This document shows positions 9,213 through 19,537 of a stretch of DNA of 59,999 nucleotides, piece by piece. Under the pieces are notes generated by a model. It did not search any database and was not told where the DNA came from. It saw only the letters and a list, made by a program, of their open reading frames with translations. Source of the DNA: Streptomyces montanisoli (GTDB lineage Bacteria > Actinomycetota > Actinomycetes > Streptomycetales > Streptomycetaceae); the NCBI RefSeq assembly GCF_017813245.1, contig NZ_JAGIQL010000021.1, positions 1-59,999 on the forward strand. Reading direction: 5' to 3'. Every line of letters starts with the position of its first letter. Position 1 is the stretch's first letter. The position numbers and the translations under genes were made by a program.

Positions 9213-10493
9213 ATGCCTGAGACAACGGGTCGACGTGCCCGCATGCCGCTCGCCGTCTACATCCTGGGACTGTCCGTCTTCGCTCTCGGAACGAGCGAAT
9301 TCATGCTGTCCGGCCTGCTGCCGCCCATCGCCCGCGACATGGACGTGTCCATCCCCACCGCGGGGCTGCTGATATCGGCCTTCGCGATCGGCATGGTGAT
9401 AGGCGCGCCGCTCCTCGCCGTCGCCACCCAGCGGCTGCCGCGCCGCACCACCCTCGTCGTCCTGATCTCGGTGTTCGGCCTCGGCCAGGTCGCCGGTGCG
9501 CTGGCTCCCTCCTATGCGCTCCTGTTCGTCTCACGTGTCGTCAGCGCCTTCGCCTGCGCGGGCTTCTGGGCCGTCGGCGCCGGCGTCGCGGTCGCGATGG
9601 TCCCGCTGAACGCGCGGGCCAGGGCGATGGCGGTCATGATCGGCGGCCTGTCCATCGCCAACGTCCTCGGCGTGCCCGCGGGCGCCTTCCTCGGCGAGAA
9701 CTTCGGCTGGCGTGCCGCATTCTGGGCGGTCGGAGGTGCCTCCGCGATCGCGCTCGCCGGGGTCGTCACGCTGATCCCCCGCATCCCGCGGCCCGAGCGG
9801 AAGCCGGAACTCCGGCGTGAGCTGGCCGTCTACCGTGAGGGCCGCGTCTGGCTCGCCGTCATGATCACGGCGCTCGCCGGGGGCGCCGTGTTCTGCGCGT
9901 TCTCCTACATGGCGCCCCTGCTCACGGACGTCTCCGGGCTGTCGTCCGGCTGGGTGCCGACCGTGCTCGCGCTGTTCGGCCTCGGGGCGCTCGTGGGGAC
10001 GACCGTCGGCGGCAGGTACGCGGACGCGCACCTGTTCGGCGTGCAGCTGAGCGGCGTCATCGCCTCCACGGTGCTGCTCGCGGCGCTCGCGCTGACCGCC
10101 TCCCACGCGGTGGCCGCGATCGTGCTGACGTTCCTGATCGGCTTCTCGGCCTTCTTCACCGCGCCCGCGCTCAACGCCCGGATGTTCGACGTCGCGTCGG
10201 CTGCGCCGACCCTGGCGGGGGCCACCGCGACGGCGTCCTTCAACGCGGGCAACACGGCGGGCCCCTGGCTCGGCGGACGCGTCATCGACGCCGGGTTCGG
10301 CTTCGCCGCCACGGCCTGGGCGGGTGCGGCGATGGCGCTGGCCGCCGTCGCGCTGTGCGTGGTGGCGATGCGCCCGTGGACGCGCACGCCGCGCGGCGGG
10401 CGCCGGGTCAGCAGGCTCGTGGCGGCGTCGCCGCTCGCCTCGCGGGACACCGGGGAGCGCGCCGCGACGCAGGCCGCGGGCCGCGACGCCTGA
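9213..10493 (+). CDS. MFS drug-efflux transporter, Cmx/CmlR-like
   Basis: 426 residues with about 12 membrane segments. The start of the protein (PLAVYILGLSVFALGTSEFM) and GLLPPIARDMDVSIPTAG resemble actinobacterial chloramphenicol exporters and the wider DHA1 drug:H+ antiporters. The motif-A region is modified (ATQRLPRRTTL). An ATG at 9213 is used; an ATG at 9243 lies closer to the first helix and is equally possible. The C-terminal tail of about 45 residues is arginine/alanine-rich and probably cytoplasmic. The exported compound cannot be told from sequence. No adjacent regulator is present. Confidence 0.85.
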   Translation: MPETTGRRARMPLAVYILGLSVFALGTSEFMLSGLLPPIARDMDVSIPTAGLLISAFAIGMVIGAPLLAVATQRLPRRTTLVVLISVFGLGQVAGALAPSYALLFVSRVVSAFACAGFWAVGAGVAVAMVPLNARARAMAVMIGGLSIANVLGVPAGAFLGENFGWRAAFWAVGGASAIALAGVVTLIPRIPRPERKPELRRELAVYREGRVWLAVMITALAGGAVFCAFSYMAPLLTDVSGLSSGWVPTVLALFGLGALVGTTVGGRYADAHLFGVQLSGVIASTVLLAALALTASHAVAAIVLTFLIGFSAFFTAPALNARMFDVASAAPTLAGATATASFNAGNTAGPWLGGRVIDAGFGFAATAWAGAAMALAAVALCVVAMRPWTRTPRGGRRVSRLVAASPLASRDTGERAATQAAGRDA

Positions 10494-10530
10494 CAGTCCG
10501 GGTGGCGGGCGGGCCGCCGGAGACGGGCCG

Positions 10531-10800
10531 TCAGGCGGTGGGGCGTCCCTTGGGCCTGCGCAGACCCGCCTCGGTGATCCTGCGGACGAGTTCCTTCGAG
10601 CCGATCTCGACGGCCCCGGCCCGCACGGCGTCGTCGTAGCGGTGCGAGGGCAGGTCGTAGTGGTCGCGCTCGAAGGCCCTCGGCGGGCAGCCGAGACCGG
10701 CCGCGAACGCGTGCAGCTCGCCGAACGAGGCGTCGCTGACCAGGTGGGACCACATCCGGCCGTGCCCCGGCCAGGTCGGCGGGTCGATGTAGACGGTCAC
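10531..10800 (-). CDS. DUF4031 family protein
   Basis: 89 residues. Starts VTVYIDPPTWPGHGRMWSHL and contains ERDHYDLPSHRYDDAVRAGA, the hallmark block of DUF4031 proteins. The function is unknown. The GTG start overlaps the stop of the upstream gene by four bases (GTGA), so the two are translationally coupled. Confidence 0.85.
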   Translation of the reverse strand: MTVYIDPPTWPGHGRMWSHLVSDASFGELHAFAAGLGCPPRAFERDHYDLPSHRYDDAVRAGAVEIGSKELVRRITEAGLRRPKGRPTA

Positions 10801-11162
10801 GGGCGGACGCCCAGCGCACCGACCGGTGCTATGACGGTGCCCGACCTGCCGCACACCCAGTGCGGGTCGGGGCCCAGCTCGGGCTCGACGTCGAGCGCGT
10901 GGGGATCGTCCGCCGCGCACAGGGGACACAGGGGCCACCGCCCGTACCGTTCGAGCAGCGCGTCCTGCACGTCCTGGGCGACGAGGCCCGCCACGAACGG
11001 CGCCCCCTCGGGCCACTGCTCGATCCACCACCTGCGGTGCGCGACGGACTCCTCGACGAGCGAGACGGTCTCGGCGCCCGCGACGCCGCCTGCGGCCAGG
11101 TCGGCCATGACCAGCGCGCGGGCCGCGTGCAGCGCCTGCTCCAGCGGGTTCACCTCATTCAT
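10797..11162 (-). CDS. conserved hypothetical protein with a CxxC motif
   Basis: 121 residues from the ATG at 11162. It has a helical N-terminal half with an HRRWWIEQWPEG segment, then a short block with CPLCAADD and a later WVCGRSG, possibly a zinc knuckle. I do not recognise a family. It is coupled to the DUF4031 gene by a 4-bp overlap and divergent from the murR-like gene. It is a cytoplasmic protein of unknown role. Confidence 0.65.
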   Translation of the reverse strand: MNEVNPLEQALHAARALVMADLAAGGVAGAETVSLVEESVAHRRWWIEQWPEGAPFVAGLVAQDVQDALLERYGRWPLCPLCAADDPHALDVEPELGPDPHWVCGRSGTVIAPVGALGVRP

Positions 11163-11225
11163 CACGCCATTGTCGCCCCGTGGCAGAGCCCGATACACAT
11201 GAGAGGGATTGCGGCGGGCCAGGGG

Positions 11226-11254
11226 TTGACTGGCCGCTCGCCCTGAAAATACCT
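11226..11254 (+). promoter_or_regulatory. murR promoter, leaderless transcript
   Basis: TTGACT (11226-11231), a 17-bp spacer, and ATACCT (11249-11254) put the expected +1 at about 11261-11262. That is the GTG start codon, and no Shine-Dalgarno sequence is present. Confidence 0.5.
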
Positions 11255-11258
11255 TTCA
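11244..11258. promoter_or_regulatory. RpiR/MurR-type operator
   Basis: TGAAA-ATACC-TTTCA is a perfect 5+5 palindrome covering the -10 box. A related palindrome CTGAA-N7-TTCAG lies just inside the gene (11274-11290). The arrangement suggests autorepression. Confidence 0.5.
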
Positions 11259-11261
11259 AGT

Positions 11262-12179
11262 GTGACCAATGACCTGAAGGAAATTTTCAGCGCACGTCCG
11301 CCGGCGCCCGCGGCCCTCGCCGCCAAGGTGCGCACGCTCGGCCCCTCGATGACGCGCTCCATGCAGCTGGTCGCCGAGGCCGTCGCCGGCGACCCGGCGG
11401 GCTGCGCCGCCCTGACGGTCACCGGTCTCGCCGAGCTCACGGGCACCAGTGAGGCCACCGTCGTGCGCACATCACGCCTGCTCGGATACCCCGGATACCG
11501 CGATCTGCGCCTCGCGCTCGCCGGGCTCGCCGCCCAGCAGCAGTCCGGCCGCTCCCCCGCGGTCACCGCCGACATAGCCGTCGACGACTCGATCGCCGAC
11601 GTCGTCACCAAGCTGGCCTACGACGAGCAGCAGACCCTCGCCGACACGGCCGCCTCCCTCGACACCACCCAGCTCGGGGCCGTGGTCTCCGCCGCCGTGA
11701 GCGCCCGCAGGATCGACATCTACGGCGCCGGTGCCTCCTCCCTCGTCGGCATGGACCTCGCCCAGAAGCTGCAGCGCATCGGCCTGATCGCGTACGCGCA
11801 CGCGGACCCGCACCTAGCGGTGACCAACGCGGTGCAGCTGCGCTCGGGCGACCTGGCGATAGCGATCACCCACTCGGGTTCCACGGGCGACGTCATAGAG
11901 CCGCTGCGCGCCGCCTTCGACCGCGGGGCCACGACGGTCGCGATCACGGGCAGGCCCGACAGCGCGGTGACGCAGTACGCCGATCACGTGCTCACGACGT
12001 CCACCGCCCGGGAGAGCGAGCTGCGTCCGGCTGCCATGTCCAGTCGCACGAGCCAGCTGCTCGTGGTGGACTGCGTCTTCATAGGCGTCGCCCAGCGCAC
12101 GTACGAGACGGCGGCGCCCGCCCTGTCCGCTTCGTACGAGGCGCTGGCCCACCGGCACAGCCCCCGCACCCCCCGCTGA
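11262..12179 (+). CDS. RpiR/MurR-family transcriptional regulator
   Basis: 305 residues. An N-terminal HTH_6 domain (about 15-90, with TGTSEATVVRTSRLLGYPGY) is followed by a SIS sugar-phosphate-binding domain (about 130-270: DIYGAGASS, AITHSGSTGDVIEP, VAITGR). It stands directly upstream of murQ and a PTS EIIBC gene in the same direction, so the likely effector is N-acetylmuramic acid 6-phosphate or a related amino-sugar phosphate. The GTG start coincides with the predicted +1. The family call is firm; effector and target genes are inferred from neighbours. Confidence 0.88.
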   Translation: MTNDLKEIFSARPPAPAALAAKVRTLGPSMTRSMQLVAEAVAGDPAGCAALTVTGLAELTGTSEATVVRTSRLLGYPGYRDLRLALAGLAAQQQSGRSPAVTADIAVDDSIADVVTKLAYDEQQTLADTAASLDTTQLGAVVSAAVSARRIDIYGAGASSLVGMDLAQKLQRIGLIAYAHADPHLAVTNAVQLRSGDLAIAITHSGSTGDVIEPLRAAFDRGATTVAITGRPDSAVTQYADHVLTTSTARESELRPAAMSSRTSQLLVVDCVFIGVAQRTYETAAPALSASYEALAHRHSPRTPR

Positions 12180-12279
12180 GGTCCGCGCACGGCCGCCGCG
12201 GTCCCGCGCGAACCGCTGGACCGTCCGGCCTGCGGAGCACGGCCGCCACACGTGCCCGCCCCGGCCCGCCGTAGCCATA

Positions 12280-12302
12280 CCCGTTCCCGTTCCCGTTCCC
12301 GT
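12280..12302. repeat. hexanucleotide repeat
   Basis: CCCGTT is repeated nearly four times in the murR-murQ intergenic region. It may slip during replication. Confidence 0.6.
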
Positions 12303-12368
12303 AAGCGAGCCGCACCCGCCAGCCGTACCCGTCAGCACCCCGTGTGCTCCGCCCCCCACACCCCGACG

Positions 12369-12390
12369 CTTTCTCCGCACATCCAGAAAG
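12369..12390. promoter_or_regulatory. inverted repeat before murQ
   Basis: CTTTCT-N10-AGAAAG ends 13 bp before the murQ ATG. It could be an operator, or a hairpin affecting ribosome access. Confidence 0.3.
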
Positions 12391-12403
12391 AGCCGCACCA
12401 GAC

Positions 12404-13375
12404 ATGACCTCCACGCCCGCACCCGCGCCCTACGGGGACCTCCGCGCGCAGCTCGAGACCCTGACCACCGAGGCGTTCCGCACCGATCTCGCCGAGATCG
12501 ACCGGCTGCCCACGGCCGAGATCGCCCGCCTGATGAACGGTGAGGACGAGACGGTCCCGGCCGCGGTCGCGCGGCAGCTGCCCCAGATCTCGGCGGCCAT
12601 CGACGCGATCGCCGAGCGCGCCGCGCGCGGCGGCCGGCTGGTCTACGCGGGCGCGGGCACCGCCGGGCGCCTCGGCGTGCTGGACGCGAGCGAGTGCCCG
12701 CCGACGTTCAACACCGACCCCGGCGAGGTGGTGGGCCTGATCGCCGGCGGGCCCGGCGCCATGGTGACGTCGGTGGAGGGCGCGGAGGACTCCAAGGAGC
12801 TGGCCGCGGCCGACCTCGACGCCCTGGAGCTCGGCCCCGACGACGCGGTGGTCGGCGTCTCCGCGTCGGGCAGGACGCCGTACGCCATCGGCGCGGTGGA
12901 GCACGCGCGTGCGCTCGGCGCCCTCACGGTCGGCCTCTCGTGCAACGCGGACAGCGCGCTCGCGGCCACCGCCGAGCACGGCATCGAGGTCGTCGTGGGC
13001 CCCGAGCTGATCACCGGCTCCACCCGGCTCAAGGCGGGCACGGCGCAGAAGCTGGTGCTCAACATGGTCTCGACGATCACGATGATCCGGCTCGGCAAGA
13101 CCTACGGGAACCTCATGGTCGACGTCCGCGCCTCCAACGAGAAGCTGCGCGCCCGCTCCCGGCGCATCGTCTCGCTGGCCACCGGCGCGTCCGACGACGA
13201 GATCGAGGCCGCGCTCGCCGCCACCGAGGGCGAGGTGAAGAACGCCATCCTCGTCATCCTCGGCGGCGTCGACGGCCCCACCGCCGGCTCGCTCCTCACC
13301 CGGGCGCGTGGCCACCTGCGCGCCGCGCTCGACGCGCCCGCGCCCACCCGGCCCGCGGGCTCCGCCCCCCACTGA
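12404..13375 (+). CDS. murQ: N-acetylmuramic acid 6-phosphate etherase
   Basis: 323 residues. Cleaves the lactyl ether of MurNAc-6-phosphate to GlcNAc-6-phosphate and D-lactate in the cytoplasm, for cell-wall recycling or MurNAc use. SIS-fold motifs are visible: YAGAGTAGRLGVLDASECPP near residue 70, VGVSASGRTPYA, ITGSTRLKAGTAQKLVLNM, and the C-terminal NAILVILGG. The ATG at 12404 is chosen by alignment with the family start; its Shine-Dalgarno sequence is weak (AAAGAG, distant). The PTS gene follows within 53 bases. Its product would feed NagA, encoded 14 kb away. Confidence 0.93.
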   Translation: MTSTPAPAPYGDLRAQLETLTTEAFRTDLAEIDRLPTAEIARLMNGEDETVPAAVARQLPQISAAIDAIAERAARGGRLVYAGAGTAGRLGVLDASECPPTFNTDPGEVVGLIAGGPGAMVTSVEGAEDSKELAAADLDALELGPDDAVVGVSASGRTPYAIGAVEHARALGALTVGLSCNADSALAATAEHGIEVVVGPELITGSTRLKAGTAQKLVLNMVSTITMIRLGKTYGNLMVDVRASNEKLRARSRRIVSLATGASDDEIEAALAATEGEVKNAILVILGGVDGPTAGSLLTRARGHLRAALDAPAPTRPAGSAPH

Positions 13376-13427
13376 CCCGTACACCCCCCACGCCCGTACC
13401 ACTTCGCACAGCAAGGCACCGAGCACC

Positions 13428-14972
13428 ATGGCAACTGACAAGAACCGCGCGACGGCGGAGGCGATCCTCCCGCTGGTCGGCGGCGCGGCGAACGTCACGT
13501 CCGTCGCCCACTGCATGACCCGGCTCCGACTCGGCCTGCGGGACAGGTCGCTCGTCCAGGACGAGGCGCTGAAGGCGCTGCCCGCGGTGCTCGGCGTGGT
13601 CGAGGACGACACGTACCAGATCGTGCTCGGCCCCGGGACGGTCGCACGGGTCACCCCGGAGTTCGAGGCACTCGTCGCCGAGGGGGCCGGGAGTTCGGCC
13701 GCGGCGCAGGCCCCGGCACCGGAGCCGGTGGCGGCCGCGGGCGGTGCGCGCACCGCGGAGCAGCTGGCGGCGCAGGGCGCCGAGATGCGCGCGGCCAGGA
13801 AGGCGAAGAACGCGACCCCGTTCAAGCTGTTCCTCAGGCGCGTCGCGAACATCTTCGTCCCGCTGATCCCCGCGCTGATCGGCTGCGGCATCATCGCGGG
13901 GATCAACGGCCTGCTGACCAATCTGCACTGGCTGCCGTCGATCGTCCCCGCGCTCGCCGCGATCTCGTCCGGGTTCATGTCGCTGATCGCGGTCTTCGTC
14001 GGCTACAACACGGCTAAGGAGTTCGGCGGCACGCCCGTGCTCGGCGGCGCCGTCGCGGCCATCACGGTCTTCCCCGGGGTCACCTCGATCGACGCGTTCG
14101 GCCAGAAGCTGGCGGCCGGGCAGGGCGGTGTGCTGGGGGCACTCGGCGCGGCGCTGCTCGCGGTGTTCGTCGAGAAGTCGTGCCGCAGGTGGGTGCCCGA
14201 GGCGCTGGACGTGCTGGTCACGCCGACGGTGACGGTGCTGGTGTCCGGCCTTGTCACCCTCTTCGGGCTGATGTTCGTCGCGGGCGAGGTCGCCACCGCC
14301 ATCGGCGACTTCGCCGACTGGCTGCTGTCCAACGGGGGCGCCGCGGCCGGGTTCGTACTCGGCGGCCTCTTCCTGCCCCTGGTGATGCTGGGCCTGCACC
14401 AGGCACTGATCCCGATCCACACCACGCTCATCCAGCAGCAGGGCTACACCGTCCTGCTGCCGATCCTCGCGATGGCCGGCGCCGGCCAGGTCGGCGCGGC
14501 CATGGCCGTGTACCTCAGGCTCCCGCGCAACGGCTCCGTCCGCAGGACCATCAGGTCGGCCCTGCCCGCCGGGTTCCTGGGCGTCGGGGAGCCGCTCATC
14601 TACGGCGTGTCGCTGCCGCTCGGCCGCCCGTTCATCACGGCCTGCGTGGGCGGCGCCTTCGGCGGCGGCTTCGTCGGCCTGTTCAACCAGCTGGGCGACG
14701 CGGTCGGTTCCACGGCCATCGGGCCTTCGGGCTGGGCGCTGTTCCCGCTGCTGCAGGGCAACAGGGGCATGGGCACGATGGTCGCCGTGTACGCGGCCGG
14801 GCTCGTCGTCGGATACCTGGCCGGCTTCGTCGCCACGTACTGGTTCGGCTTCACGCGGACGATGCTGGACGAGCTCAACTCGGACGCGGAGGCCGCGCCG
14901 GCGGACGCGGGCGCGAGCCCCGCCCCGCGACCGGTTGCCGTCCCCACCGACGTCGCGGTACGAAGCACCTGA
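13428..14972 (+). CDS. PTS sugar transporter EIIBC, MurP-like
   Basis: 514 residues. Residues 1 to about 85 are the EIIB domain with the phospho-acceptor Cys29 in AHCMTRLRLGL. A linker of about 50 residues follows, then the EIIC membrane domain (about 135-490), including the GVGEPLIYG-type motif (here GFLGVGEPLIYGVSLPLGRP). There is no EIIA domain, so a separate EIIA (Crr-like) must phosphorylate it. Position after murQ and murR points to N-acetylmuramic acid, with GlcNAc or another amino sugar as alternatives. It lies in the inner membrane. Confidence 0.88.
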   Translation: MATDKNRATAEAILPLVGGAANVTSVAHCMTRLRLGLRDRSLVQDEALKALPAVLGVVEDDTYQIVLGPGTVARVTPEFEALVAEGAGSSAAAQAPAPEPVAAAGGARTAEQLAAQGAEMRAARKAKNATPFKLFLRRVANIFVPLIPALIGCGIIAGINGLLTNLHWLPSIVPALAAISSGFMSLIAVFVGYNTAKEFGGTPVLGGAVAAITVFPGVTSIDAFGQKLAAGQGGVLGALGAALLAVFVEKSCRRWVPEALDVLVTPTVTVLVSGLVTLFGLMFVAGEVATAIGDFADWLLSNGGAAAGFVLGGLFLPLVMLGLHQALIPIHTTLIQQQGYTVLLPILAMAGAGQVGAAMAVYLRLPRNGSVRRTIRSALPAGFLGVGEPLIYGVSLPLGRPFITACVGGAFGGGFVGLFNQLGDAVGSTAIGPSGWALFPLLQGNRGMGTMVAVYAAGLVVGYLAGFVATYWFGFTRTMLDELNSDAEAAPADAGASPAPRPVAVPTDVAVRST

Positions 14973-15005
14973 ACACGCTCGCACATCCCACGGGGGGGGA
15001 ACCGC

Positions 15006-15632
15006 ATGGATTCGACCACCGGCAGGGCCGAGGCCGCCGCCGCACCGCACCCGGCCGAGCTGAGAGGACGCGCCGCGGGCACCGGCATCATGGCCTTCTT
15101 CGCCCTCGCCTGGACGGGCTGGGGCACCACAGGCGTCCCGGCCGGCACAGGGAAAGCGCTGGTCGGCGCGGGGGCGGTGGTCACGGTCGTGTTCTTCGTG
15201 CTCGCCGTCCGCCTCCACAGGTCGGCGGCGCTGCTGCCCGTGCCCACGGACGATCCGCTGACCGAACAGGCCGTGCGGGGCACGGGCAGGCGGTTCGGTG
15301 TCGTCCTCGGCCTCGAATGGGGCGCGTGCGGGGTCATCGCGGCCGTGCTGGGGGCCACCGGGCACCCCGAGGCGATACCGGCGCTCATCGCGCTGATCGT
15401 CGGGCTGCACTTCCTGCCGCTCGCCACGCTGTTCCACGTCGACGGCTACCGGGTCACGGGGTGGGTGATGTGCGCCGTCGCCGTAGCGGGGGCGCTGCTC
15501 GCGATCCTCACGTCGACGCGTGCGCTGTGGGCCGCCGTGCCCGGGCTCGGTTCCGCGCTGATTCTCTACCTGACCAGCGCCTATCTCGTCCGTACGGCGC
15601 CGCGGGCAGCCACGTACGCCGCGGCCGCCTGA
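15006..15632 (+). CDS. multi-pass membrane protein of unknown function
   Basis: 208 residues with about six hydrophobic segments. Begins after a G-rich stretch ending GGGGAACCGC. It lies 33 bases after the PTS gene in the same direction and may be co-transcribed. No domain recognised. Confidence 0.75.
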   Translation: MDSTTGRAEAAAAPHPAELRGRAAGTGIMAFFALAWTGWGTTGVPAGTGKALVGAGAVVTVVFFVLAVRLHRSAALLPVPTDDPLTEQAVRGTGRRFGVVLGLEWGACGVIAAVLGATGHPEAIPALIALIVGLHFLPLATLFHVDGYRVTGWVMCAVAVAGALLAILTSTRALWAAVPGLGSALILYLTSAYLVRTAPRAATYAAAA

Positions 15633-15650
15633 CACCTGACACCTGACACC
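15630..15650. repeat. three tandem 7-bp repeats
   Basis: TGACACC is repeated three times, beginning with the stop codon of the preceding gene. Confidence 0.7.
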
Positions 15651-15692
15651 TGCGGTCGGTCGCTCGGGGCCGCGAGTGGGTACCCGTACCCC

Positions 15693-17198
15693 ATGCGCTG
15701 CTGTCCCTCGGCCCGCCACGAGCTCCTGCACCGCGCCGCGATCTGGGCCGCCGCCCTGGCACCGCCGCTGCGCGCCACCCCGCGCGCCCGCGGGGGTGCC
15801 GTCGCGCCCGTCGGGCTCGAACTCGTCACGCTCACCGAGGACCGGGCGATCTTCACCTGGTACACGGGCGTCCCCGGCACCGACAACGGCTGCGGCGGGA
15901 TGCTGCCCGCCGTCACCGACGGCGAGATCGCCTTCGGCGCGCACCCGGGCCGGCTCGACCGGCATGTCGCCGAGGGCCGCAATACCGCCTACCACCAGGT
16001 GGAGGTCACCGGCCTCGAACCGGGCCGCACCTACTACTACCAGGCGCGGTCGCACGGGCGGGCCGCGCTGCCCACGCCGCTGTGCCTCGTCGCGGGCAAC
16101 GCGGCGGGCACGTCCCCCTACGGGCTCGGCACGGCCGGGGGGCCGTACGCGTTCACCACGCCTCAGCCCCCGCCGGGGCGCTACCTGTTCGCCGTCGCGC
16201 TCTGCAACGACCTGCACCTCGGCGAGACCACGGCGGGACGGATCTCCGGCCTGCCGAGCGTGCCGGGTCTGCCGCAGCTGAGGGGCATCGCGCAGCCGGA
16301 GGGGCTGCCGCCCTACCCGGAGCTGATGGGCCGCGCACTCGTCGAGGAGGCCCTGCGGCGCGGCGCCGACTACCTGCTCGCGGCCGGCGACATCTCCGCC
16401 GAGGCCGGCCCGGCCGACCTGCGCAGGGCGAAGGAGATCCTGGACGGCTTCGGCCCGCACGACGAGCGGTACTTCACCGTGCGCGGCAACCACGACAGGC
16501 CGCGCGAGCGTGACGGCTTCCGTGACACGTTCCCGTCCGGCGGCGATCCCGCGTATTTCGCGCGCGACCTCGGCGGGCTGCGGGTCGTCGGCCTCGACAC
16601 GTACGACAAGCCGGGCAACGGCGGCGACGGCGGCGGCCTCTCGCCCGAGCAGATGTCCTGGTTCCTGCGGGGGCTGCGGGACCACAAGGACCAGCCGACG
16701 GTCGTCTTCGGCCACCATCCGCTGTCCGTGCCGCACTCGCCGTTCCCCGCCACGCACGGCCAGCGCCTCGGCCGCCGCCAGGCCAGGGCGATACTCGCCG
16801 CGTACGGCGCCGCCCCCGGCGTCTTCCTGCACCACGCGGGCCACACGCACCGCAACAAGCGGTCGATCCCGCCGCACGCGCCGCGGGTGACGCTGCAGGA
16901 GGTCAGCGCCGTCAAGGAGTACCCGGGCGGGTTCTGCCTGCTGCGGGTGCACTCCGGCGGGTTCGCGCTCAACTACTACAAGGCGGGGGGCGCGGCGGCG
17001 CGGGAGTGGAGCGAGCGCAGCCGCTCCCAGGCGGCCGGGCTGTGGCCGCAGTTCTCGCTGGGCCGCACGGTGGCCGACCGCAACAGCATGACGGCACGCG
17101 ACCTGTCGGGCGTGCGGGCGCCGCACCGTCCGCCCGTGCCGCCAGTACCGCCGGTGCGACCCGTACAACGGGCCGAGGGCGGCACCCCTTGGGAGTAG
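15693..17198 (+). CDS. metallophosphoesterase with N-terminal PAP-like domain
   Basis: 501 residues. A short possible signal region is followed by a fibronectin-like N-terminal domain (about 40-155, TYYYQARSHG typical of purple acid phosphatase N-domains). The calcineurin-like catalytic domain follows, with its metal motifs in order: NDLHLG, GDIS, GNHDR, GHHP and GHTH. It probably hydrolyses phosphate esters outside the cytoplasm; the substrate is unknown. The 3' end of the gene forms the left arm of the terminator that follows. Confidence 0.85.
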   Translation: MRCCPSARHELLHRAAIWAAALAPPLRATPRARGGAVAPVGLELVTLTEDRAIFTWYTGVPGTDNGCGGMLPAVTDGEIAFGAHPGRLDRHVAEGRNTAYHQVEVTGLEPGRTYYYQARSHGRAALPTPLCLVAGNAAGTSPYGLGTAGGPYAFTTPQPPPGRYLFAVALCNDLHLGETTAGRISGLPSVPGLPQLRGIAQPEGLPPYPELMGRALVEEALRRGADYLLAAGDISAEAGPADLRRAKEILDGFGPHDERYFTVRGNHDRPRERDGFRDTFPSGGDPAYFARDLGGLRVVGLDTYDKPGNGGDGGGLSPEQMSWFLRGLRDHKDQPTVVFGHHPLSVPHSPFPATHGQRLGRRQARAILAAYGAAPGVFLHHAGHTHRNKRSIPPHAPRVTLQEVSAVKEYPGGFCLLRVHSGGFALNYYKAGGAAAREWSERSRSQAAGLWPQFSLGRTVADRNSMTARDLSGVRAPHRPPVPPVPPVRPVQRAEGGTPWE

Positions 17199-17213
17199 GG
17201 GTGCCGCCCTCGG
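17173..17213. terminator. strong bidirectional terminator
   Basis: A 16-bp perfect stem (17173-17188 with 17198-17213) has a 9-base loop. It overlaps the last codons of the phosphoesterase gene and lies 33 bases past the groEL2 stop on the other strand, so it can serve both. Confidence 0.85.
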
Positions 17214-17246
17214 ATCCGTGCGGGATTCCGAACCTCGGGAAGAGGA

Positions 17247-19023
<1,777 letters not shown>

Positions 19024-19054
19024 CGCCAATGATTAGCACTCGACCCCTTCGAGT

Positions 19055-19160
19055 GCAAGCGACTCGAAGAGTTGTCGTACAGGGGCGGTGGTCGGGCGAC
19101 GGGCGGGCGCAAGCGACTCAAGCCAGGGGTGGCCGGGCGAGCGGAGGGCGCAAGCGACTC
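19055..19160. repeat. three dispersed 11-bp direct repeats
   Basis: GCAAGCGACTC occurs at 19055-19065, 19109-19119 and 19150-19160, between the cold-shock terminator and the groEL2 promoter. The last two are preceded by GGGC. The function is unknown. Confidence 0.75.
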
Positions 19161-19166
19161 GCGCGC

Positions 19167-19203
19167 AGGAGGCCCGTACCCGCTGTGCGGGTACGGGCCT
19201 CCT
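19167..19203 (-). terminator. terminator of the cold-shock gene
   Basis: A 17-bp perfect stem with triloop TGT lies 34 bases beyond the stop codon of the cold-shock gene. Confidence 0.85.
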
Positions 19204-19236
19204 GGTTACGACTGAGTCTGGCCGATCGCGCCGGGA

Positions 19237-19440
19237 TCAGACGGCGAGCTTGACCATGTCCGCCTGCGGACCCTTCTGGCCCTGCGAGATCTCGAACTCC
19301 ACTCGCTGACCTTCTTCAAGGGTGCGGTAGCCGTCCATCTGGATCGCGCTGTAGTGGACGAAAACATCCGCACCACCGTCGACCGCGATGAAGCCGTAGC
19401 CCTTCTCCGCGTTGAACCACTTGACGGTGCCCTGAGCCAT
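19237..19440 (-). CDS. cold-shock protein (CspA family)
   Basis: 67 residues, the usual length. Contains RNP-1 (KGYGFIAV) and RNP-2 (VFVHYSAI) of the cold-shock OB-fold, which binds single-stranded nucleic acid. The ATG is preceded by GGGGAG at a good distance. It sits on its own transcript between metO and groEL2, with a terminator downstream. Confidence 0.96.
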   Translation of the reverse strand: MAQGTVKWFNAEKGYGFIAVDGGADVFVHYSAIQMDGYRTLEEGQRVEFEISQGQKGPQADMVKLAV

Positions 19441-19509
19441 GCCTAACTCCCCTATTACAGGCCCCTGCTCGGGACCGCACTTCGCGCCGGAACGCGTCGA
19501 CCGCGGCTG

Positions 19510-19537
19510 AATGTATCTGCCCAACTGCCCTCTGCAA
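19510..19537 (-). promoter_or_regulatory. candidate cold-shock gene promoter
   Basis: Read on the - strand, TTGCAG, 16 bp, then TACATT. It predicts a leader of about 60 bases before the cold-shock ATG. Confidence 0.4.

Noticed and set aside
10797..11198. Longer start of the CxxC protein at 11198
   Set aside because: Adds a poor 12-residue segment; the ATG at 11162 is a simpler start.
13296..17168. A 1290-codon open frame on the - strand
   Set aside because: Covers the PTS, membrane protein and phosphoesterase genes in antisense; Arg/Gly/His-rich, no motif.
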